Origin: Lachnospiraceae bacterium
Lineage (GTDB): Bacteria > Bacillota > Clostridia > Lachnospirales > Lachnospiraceae
Direction of reading: 5' to 3'
DNA: 32,296 bases
Assembly: GCA_022797375.1 (NCBI GenBank)
Contig: JAAWKM010000025.1
Coordinates: forward strand, 1-32,296
This document shows positions 8,504 through 16,334 of this stretch, in pieces. Position 1 is the stretch's first letter. Each line of letters starts with the position of its first letter. Made by a program: the position numbers and the translations under genes. The notes below the pieces were generated by a model, which was not told the DNA's origin, made no database searches, and was given only the letters and a program-made list of their open reading frames with translations.

Positions 8504-8773
8504 ATGAAAAAAGTAATTAAATTTGTAGCAGGAGCAGCAGCAGTAGCAGGAACTGTATGCGGAGTAGTGTATTTGCTTAAGAAAGTCTTTGGTGTTGATG
8601 TAATTGGCAAAGATGAAGATTTTGATGATGATTTTGACGGGGACTTTGATGATATTGATGACGAAGAAGAGCCCGATGACAGGGAATATGTAACACTGGA
8701 TATGGAGAAAGAAGACAGCAGTGAGGAAGAAGCAGCACAAGAAGAAGATACAGAAACTACAGTTAAAGCATAA
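8504..8773 (+). CDS. small acidic protein with one membrane segment, unknown function
   Basis: This 89-aa protein starts with a basic MKKVIK stretch and a hydrophobic Ala/Gly/Val-rich segment (about res. 5-24), probably one membrane helix or an uncleaved signal. The rest is very acidic, with a DEDFDDDFDGDFDDIDDEEE stretch (about 36-55) and another Asp/Glu-rich tail. No catalytic motif is visible and I do not recognise a family. The ATG at 8504 is chosen because GGGGGAA lies about 10 bp upstream; an in-frame ATG at 8462 has none. It lies 50 bp after pfkA and may share its transcript. Its TAA stop abuts a fold-back repeat, and the same TAA precedes the repeat copy at 32221, so the stop may come from the repeat. 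Confidence 0.7.
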   Translation: MKKVIKFVAGAAAVAGTVCGVVYLLKKVFGVDVIGKDEDFDDDFDGDFDDIDDEEEPDDREYVTLDMEKEDSSEEEAAQEEDTETTVKA

Positions 8774-9050
8774 GATAATTTCCAGTTATCTTGTGTTTTG
8801 TGATAAACGGACGGTTTCAGGTGCCAGAGCCAGAATATTCCATACAGGGGTACGCTTCCGCTACGATGGCATACGCAGCGGCACATAAAGTCCCTGTGTC
8901 CCAAAAGAAACTTACATTTCTCCTGTGACACAGGAACTTAAATGCCGGCGATGCCAAAGTACCCCTTTTATGGAATATTACTGGCATCTGGCACCTGAAA
9001 CCTGTCACTGTAAATTTGCAATAAAACCCAGAATAAGATAACTGGAAATT
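8774..9050 (+). repeat. fold-back unit A (about 277 bp imperfect palindrome)
   Basis: The ends AATTTCCAGTTATCTT (8777-8792) and its exact complement (9035-9050) pair. Further in, CAGGTGCCAG and CTGGCACCTG pair, then AATATTCCATA with TATGGAATATT, GGGGTAC with GTACCCC, GGCAT (8868-8872) with ATGCC (8951-8955), and CCTGTGTC with GACACAGG around an apical AAAAGAAACTTACATTTCT loop. A side hairpin CCGCT/AGCGG sits in the left arm. The first 76 bp recur with one mismatch at 32221-32296. Confidence 0.8.
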
Positions 9051-9138
9051 GGAGGGGAAGTATAACTAAGAAAACAATGAAATTGTATAAATAGTATTCC
9101 TGTATTTTACGTATGCCAGAATAAATTTCCACACCCAC

Positions 9139-9406
9139 TATTTCTAGTTATATTATCAATTGATTGTGCCAGTGGACAGCAGGTTTGCAGTTGTCCAGGC
9201 TGTAATATTCCATGACAGGGGCACTTTGGCATCGCCGGCGTTTAAATCCTTATGTTACAAAAAATGTTAATTTTTTGTAACATAAGGATTTTATGCGCCG
9301 TTGCGTATGCCATCGTAGCGGAAGCGTGCCCTGGAGTGGATATTACAGCCTGGACACGTAGAAAACCCTGCGTCCGTCCACCAGCAAAAGATAACTGGAA
9401 ATTATC
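9139..9406 (-). repeat. fold-back unit B, opposite orientation to unit A
   Basis: Read on the minus strand this has the same order of blocks as unit A: ATTTCCAGTTATCTT, GGACGGACGCAGG, the paired TGTCCAGGCTGTAATATTCCA-like arms (9192-9212 and 9337-9356), GCTTCCGCTACGATGGCATACG, and GCCGGCGATGCC. The apical stem is different from A: a perfect 19-bp stem (9246-9264 with 9271-9289) around a 6-nt loop. The left end is degenerate (ATTTCTAGTTAT at 9140). Confidence 0.78.
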
Positions 9407-11651
9407 ACAATTTTATTTTAACAGGTTTATCATTCCGGTTTTTTAGCTTTATTTTTTGTGGGTTGTAATGCTTATTATTAAATTCTATATCCGTATCTTC
9501 TGGTGAGGTTATACAGGCATACGCAAGCATATCCCCTTTGGCAAGCGATATACCTTTAAGCCCTTTGCTTGTCTTCTTAAATTCATCTGTCTGGTTTAAC
9601 GGGAATAAAAGTACAGAACCCTTTTCAGTTACCATTAGTATGTTTCTGTTATCTGCTATGCTTTCTTCTACTGTAACTGGCTGTACACATATAAGTGTAT
9701 CTTCTTTTTCAAGTTTTGTTGATGCTATTACAGAGCGGTTTGTTTCAAATTCTATTCCTGATACAAGTTTTACATATCCTGACTTTGATACAAATAAAAG
9801 CTGTGATTCTGATAAATCGTCATATGCTATATATGTTATTATATCATCTCTGCCTATTTTACAAAGGTTCTGTATAAGTACGCCTTTGTCACGGCTCCGG
9901 GTTTTAGGTATGGACATGGCTTTTATCTGGTACATTGAGCCAGAGGAAGAAAATATACATAGTTTTCCTGTATTCTTTATTGGAATTATATGTATGTATT
10001 CATTAAGGGTTTCAGGGGCAAGGCGTGAGTAGCTTGTTTCATCAAGTGATTTGCAGTAGCCAAACCTGTCTATTACTACATATATTGTTTCTTCCCTGAT
10101 TTCTTCAACATATTTTGTATTGCCTATATTGTCAAGGGCGGTGCGTCTTTCCCTGCCAAACTGCTTTTTATATGTTTTAAGCCTTTTTTTAATAACTTTG
10201 TGTAATTCGTTAATGTCGCCCAGTATTTTCTTGTAATTAGTGATATTGGTTATAAGCATATTGCTTTCCTGGTGCAGTTTCAGAAGTTCAAGCCCTATAA
10301 GTTTGCTTAACTGCATTGTTAATATTGCTTCTGCCTGCCTTTCTGAAAAATCAAGGCGTGCTGCTTCTTTTTCTGATTTCTTTGTCCTGAATTTTATATC
10401 TGTTGTTTTTCCTTTAGTAAGGCATTCCTTAGCCTGTTTCACAGAGTTGCTGCCTCTTAAGATTTCTATTATAAGGTCAATTACATCAGTTGCTTTTATA
10501 AGGCCTTCAACAATTTCAAGCCTGTCATTTGCCTTGTCAAGCAGATGCCTGTATTCTTTTGTATAAAGTTCTTCCTGGAATGTGACAAATTCATTAATAA
10601 GTCCTTTAAGTGTAAATGTTACTGGCTGTTTGTTTTTAACTGCAAGCATATTTACACCATATGTATCTTCCAGTGATGTTTTCTGGTAAAGCCCGTTTAA
10701 GAGGTTATGTGTATCCCTGTCTTTTTTTACTTCTACGATAATACGTATTCCCTCTTTTGATGATTCATCCCTTACATCATATATTTCATCAAATACTTTA
10801 TCTTTGGCAAGTGCAGCAAGGCTTTCCAGTAGTTTTGTCTTATTACCTGCAATTGTATAAGGGATTTCTGTTATTACAATATTTTTGCGCCCATAATCAC
10901 TGTCTTCAATTTCAACTTTGGAACGTATTTTGATTTTGCCCTCTCCTGTATCATAAATATTAAAAAGGTCATCAGAGTTTATGATTGTAGCCCCTGTTGG
11001 GAAATCAGGGCCTTTTATATATTTCATAAGCCCTTTAGTGGATATTTCCGGGTTATCCATAAATGCAATAATGCCATCTATTACTTCAGAAGTGTTATGT
11101 GGAGGCATGTTAGTAGCCATTCCAACTGCAATGCCTGTAGTTCCGTTTATAAGCAGGTTAGGAATTGTTGCAGGCAGTACAAGTGGTTCTTTTTCGCTTT
11201 CATCAAAATTCGGGCCAAATGGCACAAGACCTTTATCCAGGTTGCCAAGAAGCGCCATTGCACCATGTGAAAGCCTTGCTTCTGTATAACGCATGGCAGC
11301 AGCGCCATCACCATCAATAGAGCCAAAATTGCCATGCCCGTCTACAAGTGGTATAGACAGCGAATATTCTTCTGTCATATGTACAAGTGCGTCATATATG
11401 GAACTGTCACCATGCGGGTGGTATTTACCCATTGTATCACCAACAATACGTGCACTTTTCCTGTGTGGTTTGCCAGGGTCAAGTGAAAGCTCATTCATTG
11501 CATAAAGTATACGCCGTTGTACAGGCTTAAGCCCGTCCCTCACATCTGGAAGCGCTCTTGCAATAATTACACTTACCGCATAATCACGGTAAGAATTACG
11601 CATTTCTTCTGAAAAATCCAGTTGTATTACAGGCTGTTCATTATATTTCAT
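9405..11651 (-). CDS. parC: type IIA topoisomerase subunit A (topoisomerase IV ParC-like)
   Basis: This is the DNA-cleaving subunit of a type IIA topoisomerase. The winged-helix region has [19 protein letters not shown] (res. 34-52), the quinolone-region [12 protein letters not shown] with Ser83 and Asp87, and the catalytic pair Arg121-Tyr122 in [11 protein letters not shown]. The C-terminal domain has propeller-like repeats but no GyrA box (QRRGGKG), the nearest stretch being TRSRDKGV. This favours topoisomerase IV over gyrase. ATG 11651 has GAGGGAA 3-9 bp upstream; an in-frame TTG at 11720 lies in an upstream hairpin and is less likely. The length is 748 aa. It lies downstream of the B subunit, 207 bp apart. 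The TGA stop uses the first bases of the adjoining repeat. Confidence 0.9.
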   Translation of the reverse strand: MKYNEQPVIQLDFSEEMRNSYRDYAVSVIIARALPDVRDGLKPVQRRILYAMNELSLDPGKPHRKSARIVGDTMGKYHPHGDSSIYDALVHMTEEYSLSIPLVDGHGNFGSIDGDGAAAMRYTEARLSHGAMALLGNLDKGLVPFGPNFDESEKEPLVLPATIPNLLINGTTGIAVGMATNMPPHNTSEVIDGIIAFMDNPEISTKGLMKYIKGPDFPTGATIINSDDLFNIYDTGEGKIKIRSKVEIEDSDYGRKNIVITEIPYTIAGNKTKLLESLAALAKDKVFDEIYDVRDESSKEGIRIIVEVKKDRDTHNLLNGLYQKTSLEDTYGVNMLAVKNKQPVTFTLKGLINEFVTFQEELYTKEYRHLLDKANDRLEIVEGLIKATDVIDLIIEILRGSNSVKQAKECLTKGKTTDIKFRTKKSEKEAARLDFSERQAEAILTMQLSKLIGLELLKLHQESNMLITNITNYKKILGDINELHKVIKKRLKTYKKQFGRERRTALDNIGNTKYVEEIREETIYVVIDRFGYCKSLDETSYSRLAPETLNEYIHIIPIKNTGKLCIFSSSGSMYQIKAMSIPKTRSRDKGVLIQNLCKIGRDDIITYIAYDDLSESQLLFVSKSGYVKLVSGIEFETNRSVIASTKLEKEDTLICVQPVTVEESIADNRNILMVTEKGSVLLFPLNQTDEFKKTSKGLKGISLAKGDMLAYACITSPEDTDIEFNNKHYNPQKIKLKNRNDKPVKIKL

Positions 11652-11690
11652 AATTTCCCTCATTTCTGCGCTGCTTTTTACGCATAATAC

Positions 11691-11725
11691 AAGTTTGTGG
11701 CAAGCAGCGCGCAGGCACAAACTTT
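11691..11725. repeat. hairpin in the parC leader
   Basis: AAGTTTGTG (11691-11699) is the exact complement of CACAAACTT (11717-11725), with a GC-rich loop containing GCGCGC. It lies 40-74 bp upstream of the parC start. It may act as an attenuator or processing site in the parE-parC transcript; no function is shown. Confidence 0.5.
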
Positions 11726-11727
11726 AC

Positions 11728-11799
11728 AAAAATCCCCATGCCGTGCTTTGCATGGCACAAATAGTAATGAAAAATGCTGTTTTTGCATTTTTCACACTA
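11728..11799. repeat. short double-hairpin repeat X, copy 1
   Basis: Positions 11728-11780 are identical over 53 bp to 21703-21755. Both then diverge in a loop and resume with CATTTTTCACACTA. The unit folds as CCATGC/GCATGG followed by ATGAAAAATG/CATTTTTCA. It lies alone here between parE and parC, but is nested inside a fold-back repeat at the other locus, so it behaves as an independent mobile repeat. Confidence 0.75.
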
Positions 11800-11858
11800 C
11801 TTTTCACTCCTTCACTATCTTTCTTTATCGTAGATATTAATGTACTGGTTATATAATT

Positions 11859-13781
11859 CTATATATCAAGATTTGCATATCTGGCTTCTTCCATTATAAA
11901 CTGCCTGCGTGGCGGTACATTGCTGCTCATAAGTGTTGTTGTCACTTCGTCTGCATCTACGCTGTCACTAATGGAAATCTGTGCAAGCACCCGGCTTTCA
12001 GGGTCAAGTGTTGTCTCCCAGAGCTGTTCTGCATCCATTTCACCAAGCCCTTTATAACGCTGTATGCCAGTGATTTTATTACTCTTATTTTTTCTGAACT
12101 TTTCAAGTTCAAAATCATTAAAAATATATTCGGAATTTTTCTTTTTACCGTTTGTATAGTCAACTTTATAAAGTGGCGGAAGCCCTCTGTATATTTTGCC
12201 AGAGTATATAAGTTCTGGCATAAACCTGTAGAAAAATGTAAGAAGAAGTGTACTTATATGTGCGCCGTCAACATCAGCATCAGTAAGTATTATAATTTTG
12301 TCATAGCGCAGTTTGCTTATATCAAATTCATCACCAATGCCACATCCAAATGCGGCTATCATTGATTTTATTTCATTATTCAGCAGTATTTTTTCAAGGG
12401 TTGCTTTTTCTACATTAAGTATTTTACCTCTTAGCGGCAGGACTGCCTGGGTATGCCTGTTCCTTGCTGTCTTGACGGTGCCGCCGGCAGAGTCACCTTC
12501 GACAATATAAACCTCACATTCTTCTGGTTTCCTTGAAGTACATGCAGCCAGTTTGCTTTTTGTATCAACATCATTTAACTGCTTTAAAACAGCATTGCGG
12601 GCTTTGTCACTTGCTTTGCGTGCATTATAGGATTTAAGTGAGTTATCGAGGATTGTACGCAGGATGTCAACATTCTTATCAAAGAAACGCTCTACTTCAG
12701 TACCAAATACGTCTTCAACAGCAGTTTTGGCATCAGTGTTGCCAAGTTTTGTCTTGGTCTGCCCCTCAAACTGCGGGTCAGGATGTTTTATAGAAATAAT
12801 TGCAACAAGCCCGTTCCTTATATCTTTTCCATCGAAATTCCCATCTTTATCTTTAAGTACGCCTAGTTCCCTTGCATACTGGTTCATAACGCGTGTAAGT
12901 GCTGTTTTAAAGCCAGTAACAAGAGTACCACCATCAACAACATTTATCCTGTTACAGTATGGGTTAATCTGTTCAGAAAAGTTTGATGTATACTGGAATG
13001 CGGCTTCAACTTCAATATCCCCGCTTGTACCTTCAATATATACTGGTTCGCTGTGTAGAACCTGGGCATCACGGTTAATATAGTTTATAAAACTTTTAAT
13101 CCCGTCCTTTTCCAGATAAATTTTCTCTTCACCTGTATTTTCATCTGTAAATACTAGTTTTAAATTCTTATTAAGATATGCCGTTTCTTTAAGTTTCTTT
13201 TTAATAACATCAGCTTTAAATTCTGTTGTTTCAAAGATTTCAGGGTCAGGGTAAAATGTAACAGTAGTTCCTGTATCTGATTTGGCACATTTGCCAGAAG
13301 GTTCAAGAGAGCCATCTTCATTAAGTACTGTTACAGGATGCCCGCCATTTTTATATTCATCACGGTAAATAAGACCATTTCTGTGGACTTCTACAATCAT
13401 ATGTGTAGACAGCGCGTTTACAACAGATGAACCTACGCCATGAAGACCGCCAGAAACTTTGTATGCAGAATTGCCAAATTTGCCACCTGCATGAAGTATT
13501 GTATATACTACGCGTATAGTAGCGGTTTTTTTTGAAGGATGTATGTCAACTGGCACGCCACGTCCATTATCTTTAATGCGGATACCACCATCTTTCTGCA
13601 TTGTAATATGTATTTCACTGCAGAAGCCTGCAAGCTGTTCATCTATGCTGTTGTCAAGGATTTCCCAGACAAGGTGGTGCAGGCCGCGTGGTCCTGTAGA
13701 ACCTATATACATGCCTGGACGCTTGCGGACGGCTTCCAGGCCTTCTAAAATTACAATTTCTTTTCCAGTATATTCACTCAT
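11859..13781 (-). CDS. parE: type IIA topoisomerase subunit B (topoisomerase IV ParE-like)
   Basis: This is the ATPase subunit paired with the A subunit downstream. The GHKL ATPase shows LEGLEAVRKRPGMYIG, EILDNSIDE (the Glu and Asn of the Bergerat fold), DNGRGVPVD and GGLHGVGSSVVNAL. The TOPRIM region shows VEGDSAGG, PLRGKILNVEKA and LTDADVDGAHI, then QRYKGLGEM near the C terminus. The length is 640 aa. ATG 13781 has GGAG about 7 bp upstream; an in-frame ATG five codons earlier has none. The insertion-free size suits ParE or Gram-positive GyrB; pairing with an A subunit lacking a GyrA box makes topoisomerase IV likelier. A separate gyrase near the origin is expected but not in this window. 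Confidence 0.88.
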   Translation of the reverse strand: MSEYTGKEIVILEGLEAVRKRPGMYIGSTGPRGLHHLVWEILDNSIDEQLAGFCSEIHITMQKDGGIRIKDNGRGVPVDIHPSKKTATIRVVYTILHAGGKFGNSAYKVSGGLHGVGSSVVNALSTHMIVEVHRNGLIYRDEYKNGGHPVTVLNEDGSLEPSGKCAKSDTGTTVTFYPDPEIFETTEFKADVIKKKLKETAYLNKNLKLVFTDENTGEEKIYLEKDGIKSFINYINRDAQVLHSEPVYIEGTSGDIEVEAAFQYTSNFSEQINPYCNRINVVDGGTLVTGFKTALTRVMNQYARELGVLKDKDGNFDGKDIRNGLVAIISIKHPDPQFEGQTKTKLGNTDAKTAVEDVFGTEVERFFDKNVDILRTILDNSLKSYNARKASDKARNAVLKQLNDVDTKSKLAACTSRKPEECEVYIVEGDSAGGTVKTARNRHTQAVLPLRGKILNVEKATLEKILLNNEIKSMIAAFGCGIGDEFDISKLRYDKIIILTDADVDGAHISTLLLTFFYRFMPELIYSGKIYRGLPPLYKVDYTNGKKKNSEYIFNDFELEKFRKNKSNKITGIQRYKGLGEMDAEQLWETTLDPESRVLAQISISDSVDADEVTTTLMSSNVPPRRQFIMEEARYANLDI

Positions 13782-13823
13782 AAAAATCTCCATTCTAAAA
13801 CAAAATTACGAACAAACATTTGT

Positions 13824-13853
13824 ATTATATACATAATTGCATGTGAAAGTAAA
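13824..13853 (-). promoter_or_regulatory. putative promoter for parE-parC
   Basis: On the minus strand, TTTACT (13853-13848) and TATAAT (13829-13824) are separated by 18 bp and lie about 43 bp upstream of the parE start. The -10 box is perfect and the -35 is moderate. Confidence 0.5.
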
Positions 13854-13872
13854 GTGGTTTCTGCTTTTTAAT

Positions 13873-14078
13873 CAGAATAAACGCATGATCAAAAAAAGAG
13901 CAAATTATCTGATAATATTTAGCAAAATTAACAAGAACATATTTTCGGTTTTATTGCAATACTATAACAGAACATCTTAATTTTAAGTGATTCGGTTATT
14001 TTGTATCAAAATCACAGTATAAAATTGAACAAAAAATGTACCTTTTTTGCAATGATTTCCGTTCATGCGTTTATTCTG
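13873..14078. repeat. 16-bp inverted repeat pair flanking 174 bp
   Basis: CAGAATAAACGCATGA (13873-13888) and its exact complement (14063-14078) form an inverted repeat. The right copy lies inside the start of the IS4-like transposase remnant. The segment between is AT-rich with no gene. It could be ends of a small element or a rearrangement scar; I see no flanking duplication. Confidence 0.5.
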
Positions 14079-14490
14079 GAAAAATGGAATACAAAAAATT
14101 TACCACATCTGCCAAAAGATCTGGATGAACTGGCTAATAAAACAGGTGTGATATAAAGAAAACGTGGAATTAATTTTTCTGCAGATTTGTTAAAAATATT
14201 ATTTTTGTATGCCTGTTCAAAAATTTCTTTCCGTATTTTAGCTTTTGTAGCCTGTGTATTTGGTATTTCTAATATTTCTGATACTGCATGGAGAAAACAA
14301 TTTTCTAAATCAGTTTTTTTTGCGTGAAATTTTATATTATATGTTATCGTCTTTTATTTTTTAAGCAGATACGTCCCCGTTTTAAAAGGAATAAAGAATG
14401 TACTGTTCATAGATGCATCTGTAATTTGCAAGTAAGGAAAATAGCAAGAACAATAACGTGTACTTTTTAGATTGTAGTATCGTGATAAAA
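14052..14490 (+). pseudogene. decayed IS4-family-like transposase, N-terminal part
   Basis: A single frame reads MISVHAFILEKW, LPHLPKDLDELANKTGVI, stop, RKRGINFSADLLKILFLYA, ISDTAWRKQFSKS, stop, and NVLFIDASVICK before three more stops. From memory this matches IS4-type transposases: the LPxDLxELAxxTGxxxRKR start, a SDTAWRKRF-like block and the first catalytic Asp in the IDAS motif. In-frame stops lie at 14154 (TAA), 14325 (TGA), 14433 (TAA), 14442 (TAG) and 14454 (TAA). All can be read as C-to-T or G-to-A changes at expected Gln or Trp codons, typical of AT-biased decay. The frame is never shifted, so loss may be recent. The copy ends at about 14490, where a truncated lipoprotein gene begins on the other strand. 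Confidence 0.7.
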
Positions 14491-14494
14491 TTTA

Positions 14495-14708
14495 TAGAAT
14501 TTTTGCTTTATCCCAATTATATAATTCTGATAGTTTTCTCCTCTGCTTCTTGAGCTGGCTGGACCGTATTTTCATTGGTAATAGTCTGTGGCTCTTTTAT
14601 GTTTTTGGGTTGTGAACATCCTGTAAGAAAAGCAAAAAGGAGACAAAAAACAATAATTTCCTTTGTAATGTTTTTCTTTATGTTATTTTTTAAAACAAAT
14701 TTAAACAT
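14495..14708 (-). pseudogene. truncated and frameshifted duplicate of the neighbouring lipoprotein gene
   Basis: The ATG at 14708 follows GGGGGG and starts a 63-codon frame with a lipoprotein signal peptide ending LTGC. It then reads SQPKNIKEPQTITNEN, closely like the next gene upstream (SQSNSIKEPQTTINEK). A run of A is two bases shorter than in that gene, near 14535, shifting the frame to an early TAA. DNA similarity continues past the stop to about 14495 (TAGAATTTTTGCTTTATCCC in both) and then ends at the transposase remnant. It is a tandem partial duplicate, probably cut by that insertion. A short lipopeptide could still be made. Confidence 0.75.
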
Positions 14709-14784
14709 TTTATGCCCCCCTTTATAACATTTATTCCATTTTCTGATGCTTGCACCATTTGTATTTATCAGTAATTTCTTTGAT

Positions 14785-15918
14785 TTAATCATAACATAGA
14801 TATGAAAGATATTCATCATTTTTGCCATCTACAGCATAAAACAGCATATCATCTGGAGCATATACAGCTGCATAAAAATTTTTTGGCATTTCTATTTTTT
14901 TGGTGGAGGCTGATTTTACGTCATATGTAATGACAATGTAATCACTATCTTCAAAGGGACCACATTCAAGGATTATTTTTCCTGAATCACATTTTACTGA
15001 ACACACGGCTGCACTTGGTACATTAAAATCACATATTTTTTTATCATCTTTCCCATCGCGGTACATATAAAGGACAGGTTTTTTCACAGTCTGCAGCTGT
15101 ATATAATATATTTTTCCATCTGATTCTGTAATTCCTTCATAATATTTTGGGTTGTCACTATTCTTATTAGTTCTTAGAACCGGTGTGCTCTTTCCTGTAC
15201 TAATATCTGTTTTAAAAGCTCCCCTTCTTGAAAAATCCGTATAAAATAATGCATTGTCACAAAAACACCCCCCAAAGGTAGCATATTTTGATATTTTTGA
15301 AACTTTTTTTGTTGATAAATCCAATTTCCACATATAGAAGTAGGATATAAAATACAAGTCATTCTTGTAAAAATATAAACATTCTGCCCCTCCTGTCCGC
15401 CATCCGTTACCCTTTATAGCAACAACCTGTCTTTTTAATTTTTTGCGGGATATAATTTTACTTGTATTATTTCCTTCAAAATCACAGGAATAAATATTAC
15501 CAAAATCTTCAATATATAACCGGTCATCTGCCAGACAGTAATGCAAATCCAATTCTTTATTAAATTTGGAATTATAAATAACTTTTTTTTCACCATCTGA
15601 TTTATTGATTCTTACAATTTTATTGCCATCATCAGGGTAAAAAACATAGTACTTGTTTTGCTGGATAAGACCATATCCAAAGTTTGGATAATTCCAGTCC
15701 AATAGAATTTTTGCTTTATCCCAGTCATATAATTCTGATAGTTTTTTCTCCTCTGCTTCCTGCACTAGCTGCATAGTTTTTTCATTAATAGTAGTCTGTG
15801 GCTCTTTTATGCTATTGGATTGTGAACATCCTGTAAGAAAAGCAGACAGGAGGCAAAAAATGATAATTTTCTTTATATTATAAATTAATTTAAGCATTCT
15901 CCAGTTCCAGTATAACAT
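14785..15918 (-). CDS. putative beta-propeller lipoprotein (DUF5050-like), unknown function
   Basis: This is a predicted secreted lipoprotein of 377 aa. A basic N terminus and hydrophobic core end in the lipobox LTGC (about res. 29-32). The mature part has six or seven repeated blocks of the pattern 'D-x-L-Y-hydrophobic ... hydrophobic-D-hydrophobic-x-T/S-K-K', such as DDRLYIEDFG, NDLYFISYF, NALFYTDFS, GKIYYIQLQ and DDMLFYAVDG. This is the appearance of beta-propellers such as DUF5050 proteins. No enzyme motif is seen. ATG 15918 has GGAGGG 5 bp upstream; an in-frame ATG at 15897 also leaves the signal intact. It overlaps the end of a broken gene upstream. The truncated duplicate just downstream shows local duplication. 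Confidence 0.65.
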   Translation of the reverse strand: MLYWNWRMLKLIYNIKKIIIFCLLSAFLTGCSQSNSIKEPQTTINEKTMQLVQEAEEKKLSELYDWDKAKILLDWNYPNFGYGLIQQNKYYVFYPDDGNKIVRINKSDGEKKVIYNSKFNKELDLHYCLADDRLYIEDFGNIYSCDFEGNNTSKIISRKKLKRQVVAIKGNGWRTGGAECLYFYKNDLYFISYFYMWKLDLSTKKVSKISKYATFGGCFCDNALFYTDFSRRGAFKTDISTGKSTPVLRTNKNSDNPKYYEGITESDGKIYYIQLQTVKKPVLYMYRDGKDDKKICDFNVPSAAVCSVKCDSGKIILECGPFEDSDYIVITYDVKSASTKKIEMPKNFYAAVYAPDDMLFYAVDGKNDEYLSYLCYD

Positions 15919-16154
15919 TGTTTCCCTCCAATATAATTTGTTCCTTACCAGAAAAATCTTCAAATGTATATTCCAGATATGAAATTTCATTAAGAATACC
16001 TTCCTGTTGCAGCTTTATAATATTTTCACACACTTCATCGAAATGTTTCTGGAAATGGGGACAAAGGCAGGAAACTGCTCCTGGTAAACCTGCTCCATTT
16101 CAAATAGTTTTTTGTTTTTAGCTGGATGGTATATTCTTCAAAGTACTTATTCAT
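15890..16154 (-). pseudogene. frameshifted remnant of a small unknown gene
   Basis: Reading from ATG 16154 gives MNKYFEEYTIQLKTKN, then the sense moves to a second frame (KLFEMEQVYQEQFPAFVP) and to a third (HFQKHFDEVCENIIKLQQ, EGILNEISYLEYTFEDFSG, KEQIILEGNNVILELENA), ending TAA at 15890. The three pieces join into a plausible 88-residue soluble protein, so two indels have probably broken it. I do not recognise the family. Its 3' end overlaps the start of the lipoprotein gene, suggesting the two were once a translationally coupled pair. Confidence 0.5.
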
Positions 16155-16263
16155 TAACTATTGTTTCCTTTATTTATATACTGTATAAATTATATATTAT
16201 ACCATAATAAAAGTAAATGAAAATTGCAAAATGAAACGGATGTGAATGTTTTAGAATAATTCA

Positions 16264-16292
16264 TTGATGTAACTGGAAATTTGCAGTATACT
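16264..16292 (+). promoter_or_regulatory. sigma-A promoter for the GH13 gene
   Basis: TTGATG (16264-16269) and TATACT (16287-16292) have a 17-bp spacer and lie about 43 bp before the GH13 start codon. The spacer contains AACTGGAAATTT, a stretch like the ends of the fold-back repeats, which may be coincidence. Confidence 0.65.
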
Positions 16293-16334
16293 ACAAAGTG
16301 GTACAGATAATTTACAAAAAAGGAGGGCAATATT

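Larger units (their letters stand above)
8774..9406. mobile_element. composite of two opposed fold-back units, copy 1
   Basis: The whole gap between two convergent genes is bounded by the inverted repeat GATAATTTCCAGTTATCTT (8774-8792; its complement at 9388-9406). Inside are two large palindromic units in opposite orientation with an 88-bp AT-rich spacer (9051-9138) in which I see nothing. The layout matches the composite at 23602-24289. No transposase gene is inside. I found no clear target duplication here. parC's stop (9405-9407) overlaps the right terminal repeat. Confidence 0.7.

Noticed and set aside
8072-8740. 222-codon minus-strand open frame across pfkA and the small acidic gene
   Set aside because: It is antisense to two well-supported genes; its Ser/Cys/Tyr-rich composition is typical of a shadow frame.
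8817-9008. Open frame within fold-back unit A (and similar ones at 9252-9446, 23584-23943 and 24059-24292)
   Set aside because: They share peptides such as LCAAAYAIVAEA only because the DNA repeats are related. They run through hairpin arms, lack ribosome sites, and other copies break the frame.
9405-13781. Naming the pair gyrA/gyrB
   Set aside because: The A subunit lacks the GyrA box and has a degenerate C-terminal propeller, so topoisomerase IV is preferred; a phylogeny with the origin-proximal gyrase would decide.
13814-13828. Possible LexA box (CGAAC-type) before parE
   Set aside because: Only the left half fits; the right half reads ATTTG instead of GTTC.
15918-16121. 67-codon plus-strand open frame
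   Set aside because: It is opposite the frameshifted minus-strand gene remnant, which has coherent protein sequence; the plus frame has none.
16270-16282. AACTGGAAATTT in the GH13 promoter as a solo repeat end
   Set aside because: Only about 12 bases match and nothing else of the fold-back unit is present, so chance is likely.
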